Source: Wyeomyia smithii
Taxonomy: Eukaryota; Arthropoda; Insecta; Diptera; Culicidae
DNA length: 64,000 nucleotides
NCBI RefSeq assembly: GCF_029784165.1
Contig: NC_073696.1
Coordinates: 22,699,530 to 22,763,529, forward strand
Direction of reading: 5' to 3'
Made by a program: the position numbers and the translations under genes. The first letter of the stretch is position 1. Each line of letters begins with the position of its first letter. Under the pieces are notes generated by a model that searched no databases, was not told where the DNA came from, and saw only the letters and a list, made by a program, of their open reading frames with translations. Of this stretch, positions 1-12,270 are shown in pieces.

Positions 1-30
1 GAAGTTTGCCGGCTAGTATCAAATATTTAT

Positions 31-830
31 TAGGTGCGCAACTAAGTTCTCACTTTTTTAGGGCAATGCATTTTGAAAAAAATAGTTCCAAAAATAGTTA
101 GTTTTAACAACTCTGACAGTTTGAGGCCGAGCATTGTCATGCAGTAGAATCACTTTTTCGTACCTCTGCTCGTATTGTGACCGTTTTTCGCTCAGTACTC
201 GGCTTAATCGCATCTAACGATATCTTTCTCTAGCAAGGATTTCGTTCGGCTTCAACATCTCATAATAAATAACACCGACCAAATACACAGCATAACCTTC
301 GCAGTGCTCATATTCGGCTGAGCTGATGTCGTAGTGTTTTTCTTTAAGCTGCTGTACTGAATCAATTTTTCATCACCCGTCACGATGCGATGAAGAAACC
401 CCTTCGTTTTTTGCCGCTGGTACAGTTGTTCACAGGAGAAAAATCGGCACCTAACGTTCTTTGGCTTCAAATCATTCTTGTTTTTTCATCATGCAACCGT
501 TTGGAAATGGCTTAAAGAGTAACTCCTGAAACAGTTTCTGCGTTTGGCATGGATTCTCATCAGCAATTCTTCCAATTCAGCGTCTCCGAAGTTTTTTGGC
601 TTTCATTCACGCGGAGACAGTCGTCAATATCGAAATTACCGTCAATGAAGCGACAGAACCGACCAGGGCACGCTGTTTCACTTACAGTGACGTTAGCTCA
701 AACTTTTTTTATATCTCGATGCGCTTCAGCCGCCGTTTTCTTTGAATAAAATGGAAAGTAACACTTCCCGCAAAAGACGATTATTTGCCACAAAACTAGA
801 CATGTTCACACAGTCAGTTTTATCGGTCGA
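31..830 (-). pseudogene. Mariner-family transposase remnant (copy 1)
   Basis: Reading on the minus strand, the DNA encodes broken pieces of a mariner transposase, the enzyme that cuts and re-inserts its own element. An N-terminal piece lies around 720-805. A catalytic-core piece with the typical HRIVTGDEK motif lies in 252-470, and a second-aspartate motif reading HDNARP lies around 130-150. The frame changes several times between these pieces, so no complete enzyme is made. At the left, about position 31 onward, a sequence starting ttaggtgcgcaactaag resembles a mariner terminal inverted repeat; I could not find its partner near 830-960. A second, similar remnant in the same orientation lies at 19000-19690. 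Confidence 0.85.
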
Positions 831-959
831 AAAAGTGAAACTCTAGCCGCTCTGAGGTTCCTCTTGTCGATGTCCGAATGAGCTCACATTTGGTATGGGG
901 ACTTTTTTTTAAAAGCTTAGCTTTTACTTAACTAAATGCGATAGTCAAAATTTTCCAAT

Positions 960-1850
960 GCACTTCATTGGCACCCTAATGCAGCGTTGAAATTCTAATT
1001 AATTGCCTATTAGAGCAGATGTTCCTCAAGGTTCACTTTTGGGCTCAATACCACTCACTGAAAGCTAGATGTAGATTGAAACACGAAATGTTTCTAATAA
1101 GGAACTTATCGCTCTAGTGCCCAAGTTAATTTCTATACGGGCTTCGGTAAATCAATATGAATCATTATAAACAGTTTTTAAGTATTTATTGAAGCTTTTT
1201 AGAGGTTTAACTGAAGCCCGCCAAATGGCGGTCTTGGGCACTAGAGGGTTATTATAATTTGAAAAAGATTGATCTTAAAAGGATTAAAAACACTTTTTTC
1301 CTGTATGGACTTCCTCACTGCGACTAGAATCGTTGATCTATGGTGAGATATGCCCGAGTGTCTGCTGTATCCTGACTTTTATTATTAGCAATACCGCTAT
1401 TGAGAAGTGGCATGCTTGAGCCTTGTGATGTTACTCTTCCTTTTACACGCCTACTGTTCCACTCAAGGGAATGGTATGGTAGCCTTCAAGCGTTACGAAC
1501 ATCTATTTCTGTATTTTTTCTATTTCAATAATTGCAGTCAACATTTAACCGGTTTGCCCGAAGATAAGGGTAAACTGACCATTTTTCGGGTGCCAGTGCT
1601 AGTAATGTTGGTAACGCGTCGAATGTATGGTAGCAGACAGCGATGCCATCCCCGTGGTTCTACTGTACGGAGCCTCGTTCCTCCTGCCAAATATCACCAA
1701 TTATAAATCCCTGGAGAAGTTTCGTCGTGTGTCCTTCTGGCCAGTTTTATTGATAAGAGCGATTTATTTTTTGTTGAAAGGAAGTCATGCAAAGGTATTG
1801 TAGATTTCAACGTAAAAGAATGGGAACTGGTGGGGAGTCTGAAAATAAAC
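960..1850. other. Stretch without recognised gene
   Basis: AT-rich sequence. An open frame at 1407-1706 (+, 99 codons) has no recognisable domain and begins with a run of hydrophobic residues; I regard it as chance. Near 1015-1050 there is a short piece reading like the reverse-transcriptase motif DVPQGSLLGSIP, probably a tiny LINE relic. Confidence 0.4.
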
Positions 1851-1854
1851 CCAT

Positions 1855-1970
1855 ATGCTCAACTCCTTTTGACATCGAATGACCTGGCTCTACTAAGTTT
1901 CGAACCTACGACCATCCGTTTGACAAAGCAAACTCTGTAACCTTGCGGCTACGCAGCTCCCAATCAAAAA
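1855..1970 (-). repeat. tRNA-derived SINE-like fragment
   Basis: On the minus strand the segment reads like the head of a tRNA-derived SINE. It has a B-box-like GGTTCGAAACT close to 1895-1910 and a possible A-box region (GCTGCGTAGCCGCAAGG) about 40 bp upstream. These are the internal RNA polymerase III promoter boxes. It is not a functional tRNA because I see no proper cloverleaf. The downstream body does not match the other SINEs in the window. Confidence 0.5.
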
Positions 1971-2149
1971 CATAATTTTGATGCAGAACTGTGCACCAAA
2001 AGGATTCTAACCGTTCTGTTAATAGGAAAATATACAATAAGTGTTTATTGAGTAAAAGGCTTAATCAACAAAAGCCTTCGCTCTTCAAAGGATCGGGAAT
2101 AACCTTGAAAGAGAACAATTTCAAATACTGGTCGTAGAGCATCGTAGGT

Positions 2150-2285
2150 TTACTTTGCGCAGATTTGTTGGCCGCGTTTTTTATGCGAATGTTTGAATTA
2201 ATGCGATTTTTTAGGCGGATTTTCGAATTAACCCGGTTTTTACGCGTTTTTTACGAGGTACTTGACCCCCGCACAAAAAAAACCT
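2150..2285. repeat. acgcggattt-type repeat, MITE-like
   Basis: This is a short block of imperfect repeats of the type ttttacgcggattttcgaatta. Its right edge reads aaaaaaacctgactgta, so it ends in CTGTA like the CAGT-ended MITEs elsewhere in the window. Related blocks occur at 8875-9060, 9155-9235 and, as reverse complement, at 24180-24325. The left edge is unclear. Confidence 0.5.
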
Positions 2286-2890
2286 GACTGTATTTCATAC
2301 TGCCGAAGAGAATATTCAAAAAATACATGTTCGATGCTAGCGATATATGATTACAATTTTTTTTAGAAATTTGTTCACCTTCAAATTAGAGGAAGCAACT
2401 GAGAGCAACGGGTACGAAGGCGCATCTTACACACCTACAGAAAGGATATTACTAATTTAATTTGCTTTGGAGCTCGTGGAACTGATAGCGTCAAGAATCC
2501 CACTTTTACTCAAAGAAAAAGTAGACGAAACAAGTATAGATTTTCAAGCTTTCTTTCTCTTTTTGCTAATAATGCCCAAAACGCAAATGAGAACTGCAAA
2601 AGTGAACTTCTACAACTAAATTTAGAAGCTCTGTTTGACTTTTCTCACCATTTCTCAATTAAAATAAAAAGATGGAGGGTACGAAAATTGATATATGAAA
2701 TTCGACCGCTTACTAAAGGAGGTCGATAGTTTAAACTTAGCAACTGACATGACATATGCATTTGAAACAGTGTTGCATGTACTAACCGAATACTTAAATA
2801 CAGCACCGTTCGGAGATCCTCGTGATCCAATCTGACAATCACTGCACAATCTACCCTCACCCACTTGGAACCGTGAACGAGATTTTCTAG
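2286..2890. other. AT-rich stretch, nothing recognised
   Basis: No coding similarity or structured repeat seen. Open frames on the minus strand (2645-2917) overlap in two frames and show no domain. Confidence 0.4.
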
Positions 2891-5800
2891 TTTACTAAAC
2901 GATTGATTTACGACCACGACCGCGAAGAGGATAAATTGTACGCCAAACTACTGCCTCTAGACTAATGTCAAAACAACAAACACATAGAACACAGACCGTG
3001 TTTCCGTGGTGCAATAGAACTAGGCCTGCTAGGATTTGAAACAGAACAACAAACCGCGTGGACCCGGGGACGAGAAAAATCTACAATCAGCATCAGCAGC
3101 AGCCCAATCAGCGCCATTGTGTTGTCAATTACAAAAAGCCAAGCATCGAGCGAGGCTGGTGGTGGTGAATGGGCGCCACGACCACGACGGGGACGGAAAG
3201 TTGAACACAATTTTTTTAACGAACTTCATAAATGTTTAAAACATTATTGCTAGCTTCTGCTGCTGCTGCTGGTTTCGTCTCGGGTGAAAATTGAAATTAA
3301 CAATTTCAAAATGCTCGTTTTCAGACGGTGGTGCAATACTAGGGGGCGAGGAAAGGGTTTGACATTAAAAAGCGTGTTGATGAATTATGAGCCTACATAG
3401 CGAACTTCGACCGTATGTGTGTGTCTCTCTCTGTCGTGCGATACAGTTTTCCAACCGATTTCGTAATTGATCGCACTCGGATTAACGGGTTACGCCGCTG
3501 TGCGTCAGGGGTCTATTGTATCAATTTGTATCACCAAGTAGGCGAAAGGACGTTCCAAAAGTCGAAAGGCGCATAAATGCGCGATGATTGATATGGCCCC
3601 TATCATCGCGTAGCAGCCTGCTACGATCGCCACTTTCTCCCCCGGTTAACCGATTGCCGTGGTAGGCGTCGTAATAGGGTGGATGCAACATGTTGCGCAA
3701 GCCATGCGTCATGCTAATAGAGGTCATGACGTGCTTTAAAATGTATCTTAACGATATTTATCGCCAACAGTGATAGTCATAATTTTCGCCATTATGTGCC
3801 CGGCCTTTTCGAATTTCCAATTGGTCCTGCCGTCGCTGTTTGGAAGGGGAAATCTGAGTGAAGGGGTTTAATGCAGATGGCTTTTTTTCTGTTGTTGGGT
3901 TAGCGTATTTATGTATAGCTAGCAAATTACACGAAATTTGTTATACAGAGATGATTGATTTTTTCCTGCTATAACTCTCGATCATTGCTACTGCTGCAGC
4001 CGATTAGGCTTGCAGCCAATCCGCAGACGCACGCACGCCACGCATATCATGTGGCAATATGCTGTAACGGTTCAATATGCATGAACCGGCTGGAAAATCG
4101 AGCCAACGAGGGAGCAAAAAGAAGGGTTACCATATTTGTTGCATACTGCTCTCGCTGCTTTTATCTCTATCACCATACATCATCTTTTGTGCTACCGTTA
4201 GTTATTTTCCCTCGTCGTTTTTTTTACTTTAAATGAATTTCCAATTCAAAATAAAGCTAATTTCAAATCAAACACACAAATCTAACGGCCATCTCCGGCC
4301 CTTTTCCGAGCGGATGATTTCTGCTTCTCTCGAGTTTTCCTCCTTTCTTCGGGGGGCGACCTTTTTGCCTCGCTGGCAGCCACGGCCTCTACGTTTGGAC
4401 GTTTGGATTTTTTATCATCCAAGTAACCATATTGACCACTGCATTGCCATCCTCATCGGCCCAGCATCGTCGTACGTTACGTACATCCATCCAATATTTC
4501 ACTCGACTGCACATTCCGGCTTATCGCGCAAGCAGATTATGCTTCTCCTGTCGTCATCCTGAGGAGTGGATTTTAAACATTTCCAGAACCAGACTGGAGC
4601 TCCTTATCAGCCGGCGGTCAGTCGGTCCGAGGTATATGCAAACCGTAGTGATGATGAATATTTGATGTTCGAGATATGAATTTTTATTGCCCCAAAGCTG
4701 CCAAATCAGCATGAAACTGCCACAGCGTAGAAGCTGATTTATATTCATCGCTAGTTCGGGCAGTGATTTTGCACCGAACTTTGCCGGTCTTTTGCATATA
4801 AATTTTGAATATTCCTCACTGACTGCTGCTGCTCGATGCTCGGTGGTGTGGCCACACTTCGTTATCCCTCAATCTCAGCAGTACGAGACAAGTCCAACAC
4901 TGTCGGGTGAAGCAAAGATAAACTCCTGACTCCACAAAAGATTCAACCAAGCGTTAAATTGTATTATGTGAATATTGGCGTACAGCAATGGCCCCTGGTC
5001 AGTTGATCTCCGTCCGACAGTCGGGAGAGGTGGATTTAAATTCGAACCAGACTTTGCTGCATGGAAATGGCAGCTCGTAAAAAGGATTTTCACGTTGACC
5101 GAAAACGATATGCAAACATAAAGATGGAGAACCGAGAAACGATTCGCATCAAAACGTAGCAGCCTGGCTAGCTGGCCAGACCAGATGCTAACCGGATCCA
5201 CCCTCACCGTATTGGATCGGCTGATAAGATGCAGGAATCGGGAAACAGTCGAACAAGGGTTCGCTATTCTGTTTTCGGAATATCAAATGGCGATTGCAAT
5301 GGAGCGAGCCCTGCCAGGGGTTAAACTCGACAGAATCCCATTAATTTTTATTTAAAATTGACCACCATATGGGTTTTCCATTCCGGATCATCCGCTGAAT
5401 CAGAAATGAACATGGTAATCTTCGGTTTTTCTACTGGCGAATCTCGCTTGCCGCCATCTGGTTTTTCTCTCTCTATGCCTCTCTCGTTCGAGCATGACTA
5501 GAGCAGTACGTGTGGAAAATTTGAATCCAAACCCGAACCGACTTGGAATCGCCTCGTTACCGCTTTGATGATCAGATGAGCGCTCTCATAACCTAATCAA
5601 AAATGTAAATTTAAGGTCCTGCTGGAGCAGCAGCTGCTTGAGATGACGACACACACGCGTTAAAGATTAAGCGGCAACGGCAGCGCAGGTGGAACGAATC
5701 TTCACCCTTCGATTGTTCGACACGTGGCCGAGCTTTACTCATTTTACCACTGAGGACCCTCTCCCGTGACTCCCATTCGAACCGAAAGGATTAACGTAAC

Positions 5801-6350
5801 CTTCGGTTTGATTCGAAGAAAGAAAGGACAACATTGAAAACTATTAGGTTAAAATGACTGAAAAACAGACAAAGAAGTGTGGGTCCTGAATCAGAAGCAA
5901 GCAGCAATAAATTGTGAACCCTGCTTCTTACCGAGGAATCGAATTCCGGCCGCGAATTTACACGCATCATTTGCTGGAGATGTTGCGTCAAGGTAGCAGA
6001 GCAGAGTAGAAGAAGCAGAAAAAAAGGGAACCAGACAGAGGAAAAGTCAAGGTCCCGCTCTCCCCTAGTGCTGCTTGTTTGTTGCCGTGTGTGTGAATAT
6101 GTGGCCTCGAGGGACCCCGCTTCTTTCGGTTCGAAGGTTAGACTTAAGTAAATAAATTGAAGAGCAAAGAGGTGTCTGATACGGTAAAGGGTTTGCTTTT
6201 TTTTCTTGTCTTCCTAGTTTGTATACAATAGAAAATGATAGATTGGGAAAAACATCGTCTGAAGAGTGCGCGCGTGCGCGTAGTAAGGAAGTTAATAAAA
6301 TTTTGTACAACAGCTTTTGAATGAAGTCATCCATTATTTGCTGACAGATA
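2890..6350. other. GC-richer, repeat-poor noncoding block
   Basis: This 3.4-kb block differs from its AT-rich surroundings: more CpG, few transposon traces and several simple-sequence patches (GCTGCTGCTGCT near 3257, tctctctctctg near 3423, cgcgcgtgcgcg near 6268). No open frame in it has a recognisable domain. Such blocks inside developmental-gene loci often hold enhancers, so it is a candidate regulatory region for the nubbin-like gene downstream. That is inference only. Confidence 0.35.
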
Positions 6351-7285
6351 AAGTCAATATTGGTTAGGAATACGACACCTTATCGACGCTAGTGAAGAAA
6401 CGTGCGAAGGGAGTTTAGGTTTTTTGTTATACAAATCCTAGCAGGCTGTGCGAGCTTAGAATACGCGCATGATGTTCATGTGTGTGTTGAATATGGCTAA
6501 AAGTGTGTTTTCAATACTTTGAGCTAAGATAATGAAAACAACAAAAATTAAAAAAAATTGTACTACACCTACGCAAATGATCAACTCCTATTGTATGAGA
6601 ATGTTAGCAAACAAAAATTTGAATCACACGCTATTAAAATATTTAGATTCGTGTTCCGTTTCAGTTCCTTTTGGATGAAAATTGAAAGGCATAAAGATTT
6701 CGAAATTTCAATGGCCATCAACTGCTAGTTTGTAATTTTGGAAAATACCAGCAATTGGACCTCGACCAGTTCAATGTCAATCAATAGACTGAGTAACAAT
6801 AGATTCGCGTTTCTATGTAGTTTTCTAAGCAATTATAAGCTAAAACCAAAATTTAATCACTCGCTCAGTAAAATATTATGCGTGATTTGTATAATAATCT
6901 AGTTTTAACAGCAACTTCGTTAGATGAAAAATAGGAAAGAAGAGAAACCTGAAACAAATCGTTTATGAGCGTTTAAAGTTTTGAATCATGTTTCCAAGAA
7001 TCACTATAACAAAAAAATGTATTTCATTTATATGAAATGATTTCAATCGACATTTTACAATCATGGCAACTTACTAAAATCCTTCCGTTTTTGAGTTGTT
7101 TTGAATTTAAACTGAAAAAATTGATTTATTTCGGAAAAATGCGCTTTTTCTTAAAAAAAATACGATTTTTTTATTAGTTTCCTACAACTCCTCCTCAGAC
7201 AGTTTCTGTATGGAACAAAAGGTGCGGAGCGTATACTAAAATATATACACTACCCGTTATGAATTTGGAACCGCTTCACTGAATA
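6350..7285. other. AT-rich stretch, nothing recognised
   Basis: Low-GC DNA with many A/T runs. I see no coding similarity, RNA gene or clear repeat. Confidence 0.4.
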
Positions 7286-7289
7286 TGGC

Positions 7290-8125
7290 CACACTCCATA
7301 AAAAGTTTAGCATCTCCTGGAATAGGTCGAAATCTCTTGTTTTCAACGACTTACAGAGTTGCAGTCTTCATAAAACTTGTTCAGAAGGAAAAGGGGCTTT
7401 GGCTGCTATTTTGACGTTAACTCACGATTCCGACCTCCAAGAAAGATGCGATCTTCAGCAAAGTTTTTCAAAAGGTCAAGAACTTTTGGTTGATATAACA
7501 GTTCAATTCAAAATTCCGCCACTATGTGACACTAGTGAGCATTTCATCCGTCATTACTTGATATTAACTTATCTCACGATTCCGACCCCAAAAAAATGGG
7601 ATCTTCATCAAAGTTGTTCAGAAGGTCAAGAGCTTCTGGTTGATGAACAGCTTAACGTAAAATTCTCCCTCTATGTAGCGCTAGAGATCATTAAAATCGT
7701 CGTTTTTTTTATCTTGACTTATCTCGTGATTTCGACCTCCCAAAAAATGTTGTTGAGTAGGTCAAGAGATCTTGGTTGATGAGCAGCTTAATGCAACATT
7801 CTTTCTCTTTGTGGCGCTAGTGAGCATGAAATTTGTCGTATTTTGATCTTAACTTATCTCACGACCTCCAAAAAAGTTGTGATCTTCATCAAAGTTGTGC
7901 AGAAGGTGCAGAAGGGCTTTTGATTGATGAGCAGCTTAATGCAAAATTCTGCCGTTATGTGACACAATTGAGCATGAAATTCGTCATATGTTGTCCTTAA
8001 TTTATTTCACGATTTCGACCTGAAAGTCGTGATCTTCACCAAAGTTGTTCAGAAGATCAAGTGCTACGTAGCGCTCTTATGCACATAATTTTTCGTATTT
8101 TGACCCTAACTTATCCCGCGATTCT
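7290..8125. repeat. Minisatellite, about six diverged ~110-150 bp units
   Basis: Tandem units begin near 7417, 7561, 7711, 7843, 7991 and 8100, with a weaker unit from about 7290. Each carries the same ordered landmarks: a start like cttatctcacgattccgacc, then gatcttcatcaaagttgttcag, then ggttgatgagcagcttaatg, then a tgtggcgctagtgagcat-like end. Units differ by substitutions and indels, so the array is old. An open frame through part of it (7285-7779, +) is a by-product of the repeat and shows no domain. Confidence 0.85.
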
Positions 8126-8870
8126 TTCTTCTTAAAAAGATGAGGTCTCCTGCCAGTGGCAGAAGAACATTTTTTCTGTGATTATTATAAGTTTATTATA
8201 TCCATCTAACCTAAAGTTCTAATGAATATTGCCACTCTACTTGAGAAACAACTGGAACGTTCGCCAAATTCGAAGAAATCCTCAGCTGAAGTAAAGGCAT
8301 GTATCATCGATGATATAGGTTCATTAAGTCCAAAAGAAGAAACCATGTTTGGAGAAAAGTAAAAGTCCTTAGAGAACGCTATGGGACACGAATATGCAGT
8401 AACGACTGTAGTCTGGAGCAGTCAACTTCATTGTTCAGAAGCGTAGCGACAAATGTTGCCTGCTGAAGTTTTCTTCGTCGAGCTAGGGTGATCGATCACC
8501 GTATGGGTGCAAATTCTGTGGGTCACGCCATAGCAAGTTTTTTCAAGCAATCCAGACAAACAGTTTTTGAACTCTTTCGATTCGTAGACTCCAGGTCAGT
8601 TGATGTGGAAGCCAAACAAGCGAAGCATTCTCTAAAATGTGCCGCACCAACGAGCAATAGAAAATTTCAAGCAATACGGGTCATTGAAACCCTTGGCTAT
8701 TTTGGTTATAAACCCCAACTGACTGTTAGGCTGGCAAGGGAGAGCTTTAAAATCAGTATCACTTCTAAGTTATTTACATTTTCAACCCTGTTCAGCACGA
8801 CTATATCGAAATAATAGTTAAACCTTGTAGGCTGGAAGTTCCGATGAAACGTCATTACAAAGCATTTAGG
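8126..8870. other. Stretch without recognised gene
   Basis: An open frame at 8488-8814 (+, 108 codons) has no recognisable domain. The rest is AT-rich with nothing supportable. Confidence 0.4.
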
Positions 8871-8874
8871 AATA

Positions 8875-9235
8875 CTTTAAGGTCTTTTTACGCGGTTTTT
8901 TTCTGCACGGTATTTCTTACGCTTTTTTACGCGGATTTCAAAATTTAGGCGGATTTTGAAATTCACGCGGTTTTTATGCGGATTTCGGAATTTACGTGGT
9001 TTTTATTTTACGCGGATATTTCAGGAAAGTCGCTTTTTACGCAGTATGCTTTTATTGGTTTTTCGTGTTCAAATCGCTTAATTAGAGTGTCCGATGAAGT
9101 TACTCAATCCAATTACTGAATATTCACTGATTTGGCCTAGTTTTTTTAGATTTTTCCTTGATATTCATTCTCGATTTCGGAATCCACGCAGTTTTTACGC
9201 GGATTTCAGAATTCAAGCGATTTTCTTTTGCCTTT
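8875..9235. repeat. Tandem acgcggattt-type repeat
   Basis: Short imperfect repeats of the pattern tttttacgcggatttcgaaattt run through 8875-9060 and again 9155-9235, separated by about 95 bp of unrelated sequence. They belong to the same family as 2150-2285 and the reverse-complement block at 24180-24325. Confidence 0.6.
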
Positions 9236-9519
9236 TTTCAGTTTATTACGTGGGCATTTCTACAAACATATTCAACGACTGCTACAAATGATGAGAATCT
9301 TCTATGGACTTCACGACGATATATAGTTTTAAGTTTACATCTATCACTAAGCAAAATACCGTCATCTTCAAAAAATATTGTAAATAGCAACGGCTCCAAG
9401 TTGCTTCCTTGAGGTACACCGCTCAAGTTAATAAACGGGGTTGAGATACACGCTACTGATTTCACACGAAGTGATCGATCACACAGGTATCAACTAAGCC
9501 ACGCAACTGTGCTGTGATG

Positions 9520-10745
9520 CTGTCTACACGGAACTAAAAGCTGCTTTAGATCGCGTTGATCATGGATAACTTTGTGCCAAATGCGACAGGCTAGGAATTT
9601 CAACTGGATTGGTAAAATGGATCAGTTCTTCGCAGGCAATTTCTACGCAATCGAAAGATCGCTGTTAAGTTGAGAACGTTGCAATCCGCCTGGTTTCTCT
9701 AGTGTGTGGTGTTCCTCAGCCTGGTTTCTTCTAACGTTTCTCTGTGCAGTATTCTTGGGCAGCTGCTGTTTTGTACATTAACGATTTACTAAAGTTCTAC
9801 CCTTGGCGCACACTCTACTACTCTCTGGTACGCACAGTTTTAGAAACCGCCTGCGTTGTTTGATATCCGTATTACGATTTTTGGATACAGGGTTTGTCGC
9901 AGATTGCCATGGAGGAAACCTGATAATTTGCCGCCCTATGCAAGCCTTTGCTTGCTGGTTGGGATAAAACCCCTTGAAGAGCGTCGTAAGTACAACCTGG
10001 CCAGGACAGTTCATAAAATCCTCACAGGTTGCTTTGATTTCCCTGCTATCTTGACAATGCTTCAGCTTCTTCGTTCACACCGCACGAACTAGTTTGAAAT
10101 CGACTCAACGATAATTCCAATTTCTATAACAGTTAGGCCGATACAAATATCATTTTCATTTTATGTCAACCCCCCCCCCCCACCCCCTTTAAAAATGTTG
10201 ACAATTTGAAGGGGAATAAAAAAAAGTTCATACCGTTTTGTTAATATTATTGACTTTTCGACAGCGTATATGCTTAATTTAGCATCAAACAAGTCCAGTT
10301 ACAGTGAAAGTGTCATCAAAAGACAAGCCAAATGATTAATAATGATAATAATGTGGTATTTTTCAACACACTTTTGCATACAAGTTACAAACGTCGTAAC
10401 CTGCACACAATTTTGTATGAAAGCTATTCCTTTTTTTTTCTTCTCAGTGTTATTTATTTTTTGCCCTCCCCTTAGCTAACTTTGATAACCGTGGACATAA
10501 AAACTTCTTAAAATTTGTATCAGCCTTATTTAATGTGTATTGTTTGTTTTGACTTCATTTATCTTTTCTGTATCTAACTATTGTAATATCTCTGTATATG
10601 TTTTTTCCTTTCAAAAGGGTTTTTATACCACCTTGATAGTCGTCCTCCAGTGTCTTTTAAGGTGACTTTTCTCAGCCCAGATATATGTACTTATTCATTA
10701 AGATCTCTGGTAGGAGGGATTTGATCCAATAAATAATAAATAATA
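9520..10745 (+). mobile_element. Second Jockey-clade LINE fragment, inserted in the first
   Basis: On the plus strand, 9520-9730 reads as reverse transcriptase (ELKAALDRVDH, GLVKWI, CGVPQPG) with stops. About 9856-10092 reads as the C-terminal part of a Jockey protein (LPPYASLCLLVGIKPLEERR). A long noncoding 3' region ends in an AATAAATAATAAATAATAA tail at about 10730-10748, directly against the minus-strand element. The order fits a 5'-truncated copy that landed inside the older LINE. A C-rich run (about 10168-10188) lies in its 3' part. Confidence 0.75.
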
Positions 10746-11040
10746 ATGATCAATTCTGTCGAAAGCGGCCTTCAAATCCGTATAAACCACGTCCACTTGG
10801 CTCCCAGTTGTGTAAAACGAGTATGCATGAATTCCAACAAATTTGTGGTAACTGTACGTCCAGACTTAAAATTATGCTGATCTGTAGAAATGTAAGACTT
10901 CATTCCATTGAGGAGGCTTCGATACAGCAATACATCGATGGAACACAACGGCAGGAATTCCAATCAAGTCCAGGAAAAAAAGAATTTTTGAGCTTATTGG
11001 CCGCAGCAGAAACCACCGGTTGCGTGATCTCGAACGTGTC

Positions 11041-11858
11041 CGTGGGGAAGCAGAAAGCTAGAACCAAGTTTTTTTTGTTCTATTTGGGGCCTCAAGCAAT
11101 CCTGAATTTATCGGAAGTCGATTGGTTTTGTCTCCGCTTGGCGCATTGCATTTTAAATTTATGTGAAGATTTGTATGGAAAAACCAACTTTTTTGCATTT
11201 TCTCTTCTAAAGAACTCAAAATGGCTCAAACCATAGGTTTCATGACTTAAAATGGTAGGTTTTTTTCATGCCTAACAACTTGGCCGAAGACACTAGGGTG
11301 TCCCTGAAAAATACTAGAGCTGTTCAAAGTTGATTAATTCGAAATTTATGTTGCAAACCATGTTTTCTGCCAACACTGCCAGTGTACCGGCGTTAGTCAG
11401 ATTTCCATCAGAAATAACCCCTGAACCACGTTGTCCAGCAGAGTGTATAAACTCGTTATGACAGGTTACTTCTGATGGGAATCCTACTGACGCTGGTACA
11501 TTGCTAATGTTGGTAGAAAACAAGATTTTCGGCATTTGAATCGACATACTCAACTTTGAACAGCTATAGCTTTTCTTAGAGACATCCTAGCTTCTCAGTG
11601 TCTCTGCAAAGTTGTTAGGCATCTAAAATACTATACTTTAACACAATGAAGTGCATTATTAGAGTATTATTGAGCTCTCTAGAAAGGTAAATGCAAAAAA
11701 GTAGATTTTCCCATATAAATTTTCATACAAATTTGAAATGTAATGCGACAAGCGGAGACAAAACCAATCGACTTCCGGTAAGTTTGGGGTTGTTTGGGGC
11801 CCCAGAAAGAACCAAAAAAAAATTGGTTCTTGAGAATCTATCACTTTGCCCCACCCTA
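11041..11858. mobile_element. Palindromic hAT-type MITE (copy 1)
   Basis: This is a non-coding element whose two halves are inverted copies. The left arm around 11060-11240 (landmarks atcggaagtcgattggttttg and cgcttggcgcattgca) is mirrored at about 11690-11850. The right end reads ccccaccctA, matching the end of the sister copy at 13746-14652. The left end is damaged (cgtggggaag instead of TAGGGTGGGG). The 5 bases gtgtc occur on both sides (11036-11040 and 11859-11863), a likely remnant of a target duplication. It interrupts a Jockey LINE. Confidence 0.85.
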
Positions 11859-12059
11859 GTGTCTACATTAACAATATCAGCAGCAACATCAACAAAAGCG
11901 ATGTTCGGTGCAAATGGAGAAACGAAGAATTTTGTAAACTGTTCACATGTATCTGCATCCAAACTCGATTTTCTAACGTCAAGAAATGTAGTCGATGGAA
12001 TTGTCGAGTTTTCTTTTTTAAATTGACAAAATTCCAGAAGGGTTCAGGAATACGCTTAA

Positions 12060-12270
12060 AAGTTAGGTCCCTATTACAGAAAACGAGACGAGCAACTCGC
12101 CTCACCTCTAGTCACTGACGAGTACGACTGACGAAACTTGGCAGATGGCAGCTTAGTCATGGACGAGTCGAGCAGTTTCGCAGACGAACTACTCATCCAA
12201 AATCCAGCCTGTAATACCAAAATTGGTCAGACGAGTAACCGCTCACCTCGTCTATTGTAATTCCTAATTG
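12060..12270. mobile_element. Short MITE with imperfect inverted ends
   Basis: The segment starts near tccctattacagaaaacgag and ends near ctcgtctattgtaattcc, which are imperfect inverted repeats. It shares its internal landmarks (actactcatccaaaatccag, aataccaaaattggtc, taaccgctcacctcgtc) with 36130-36340, so the two are members of one dispersed family. It abuts the end of the Jockey fragment. Confidence 0.6.

Larger units (their letters stand above)
9238..12060 (-). mobile_element. Jockey-clade LINE fragment, split by two later insertions
   Basis: A non-LTR retrotransposon lies on the minus strand in three pieces. The 5'-most piece (about 12060-11859) encodes part of the linker between endonuclease and reverse transcriptase, with motifs such as PEPFWNFVN and DADTCEQFTKFF. 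The next piece (11040-10746) carries the start of the reverse transcriptase: ISTDQHNFKSGR, TTNLLEFMH and TDLKAAFDRIDH. The last piece (9520-9238) carries SGVPQGSNLEPLLF. The gaps are filled by a hAT-type MITE (11041-11858) and by a plus-strand Jockey fragment (about 9520-10745). Stops and frameshifts show it is dead. Confidence 0.82.

Noticed and set aside
1407..1706. 99-codon open frame with hydrophobic start, looking like a signal peptide
   Set aside because: No domain, no supporting splice or promoter context, and runs of this length are expected by chance in a 64-kb window.
1855..1970. A true tRNA gene on the minus strand
   Set aside because: B-box-like sequence is present but the arms do not pair into a cloverleaf; consistent with a SINE head.
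7290..8125. CRISPR-like array
   Set aside because: Units are long, diverged and lack short identical repeats with unique spacers; the genome is eukaryotic.
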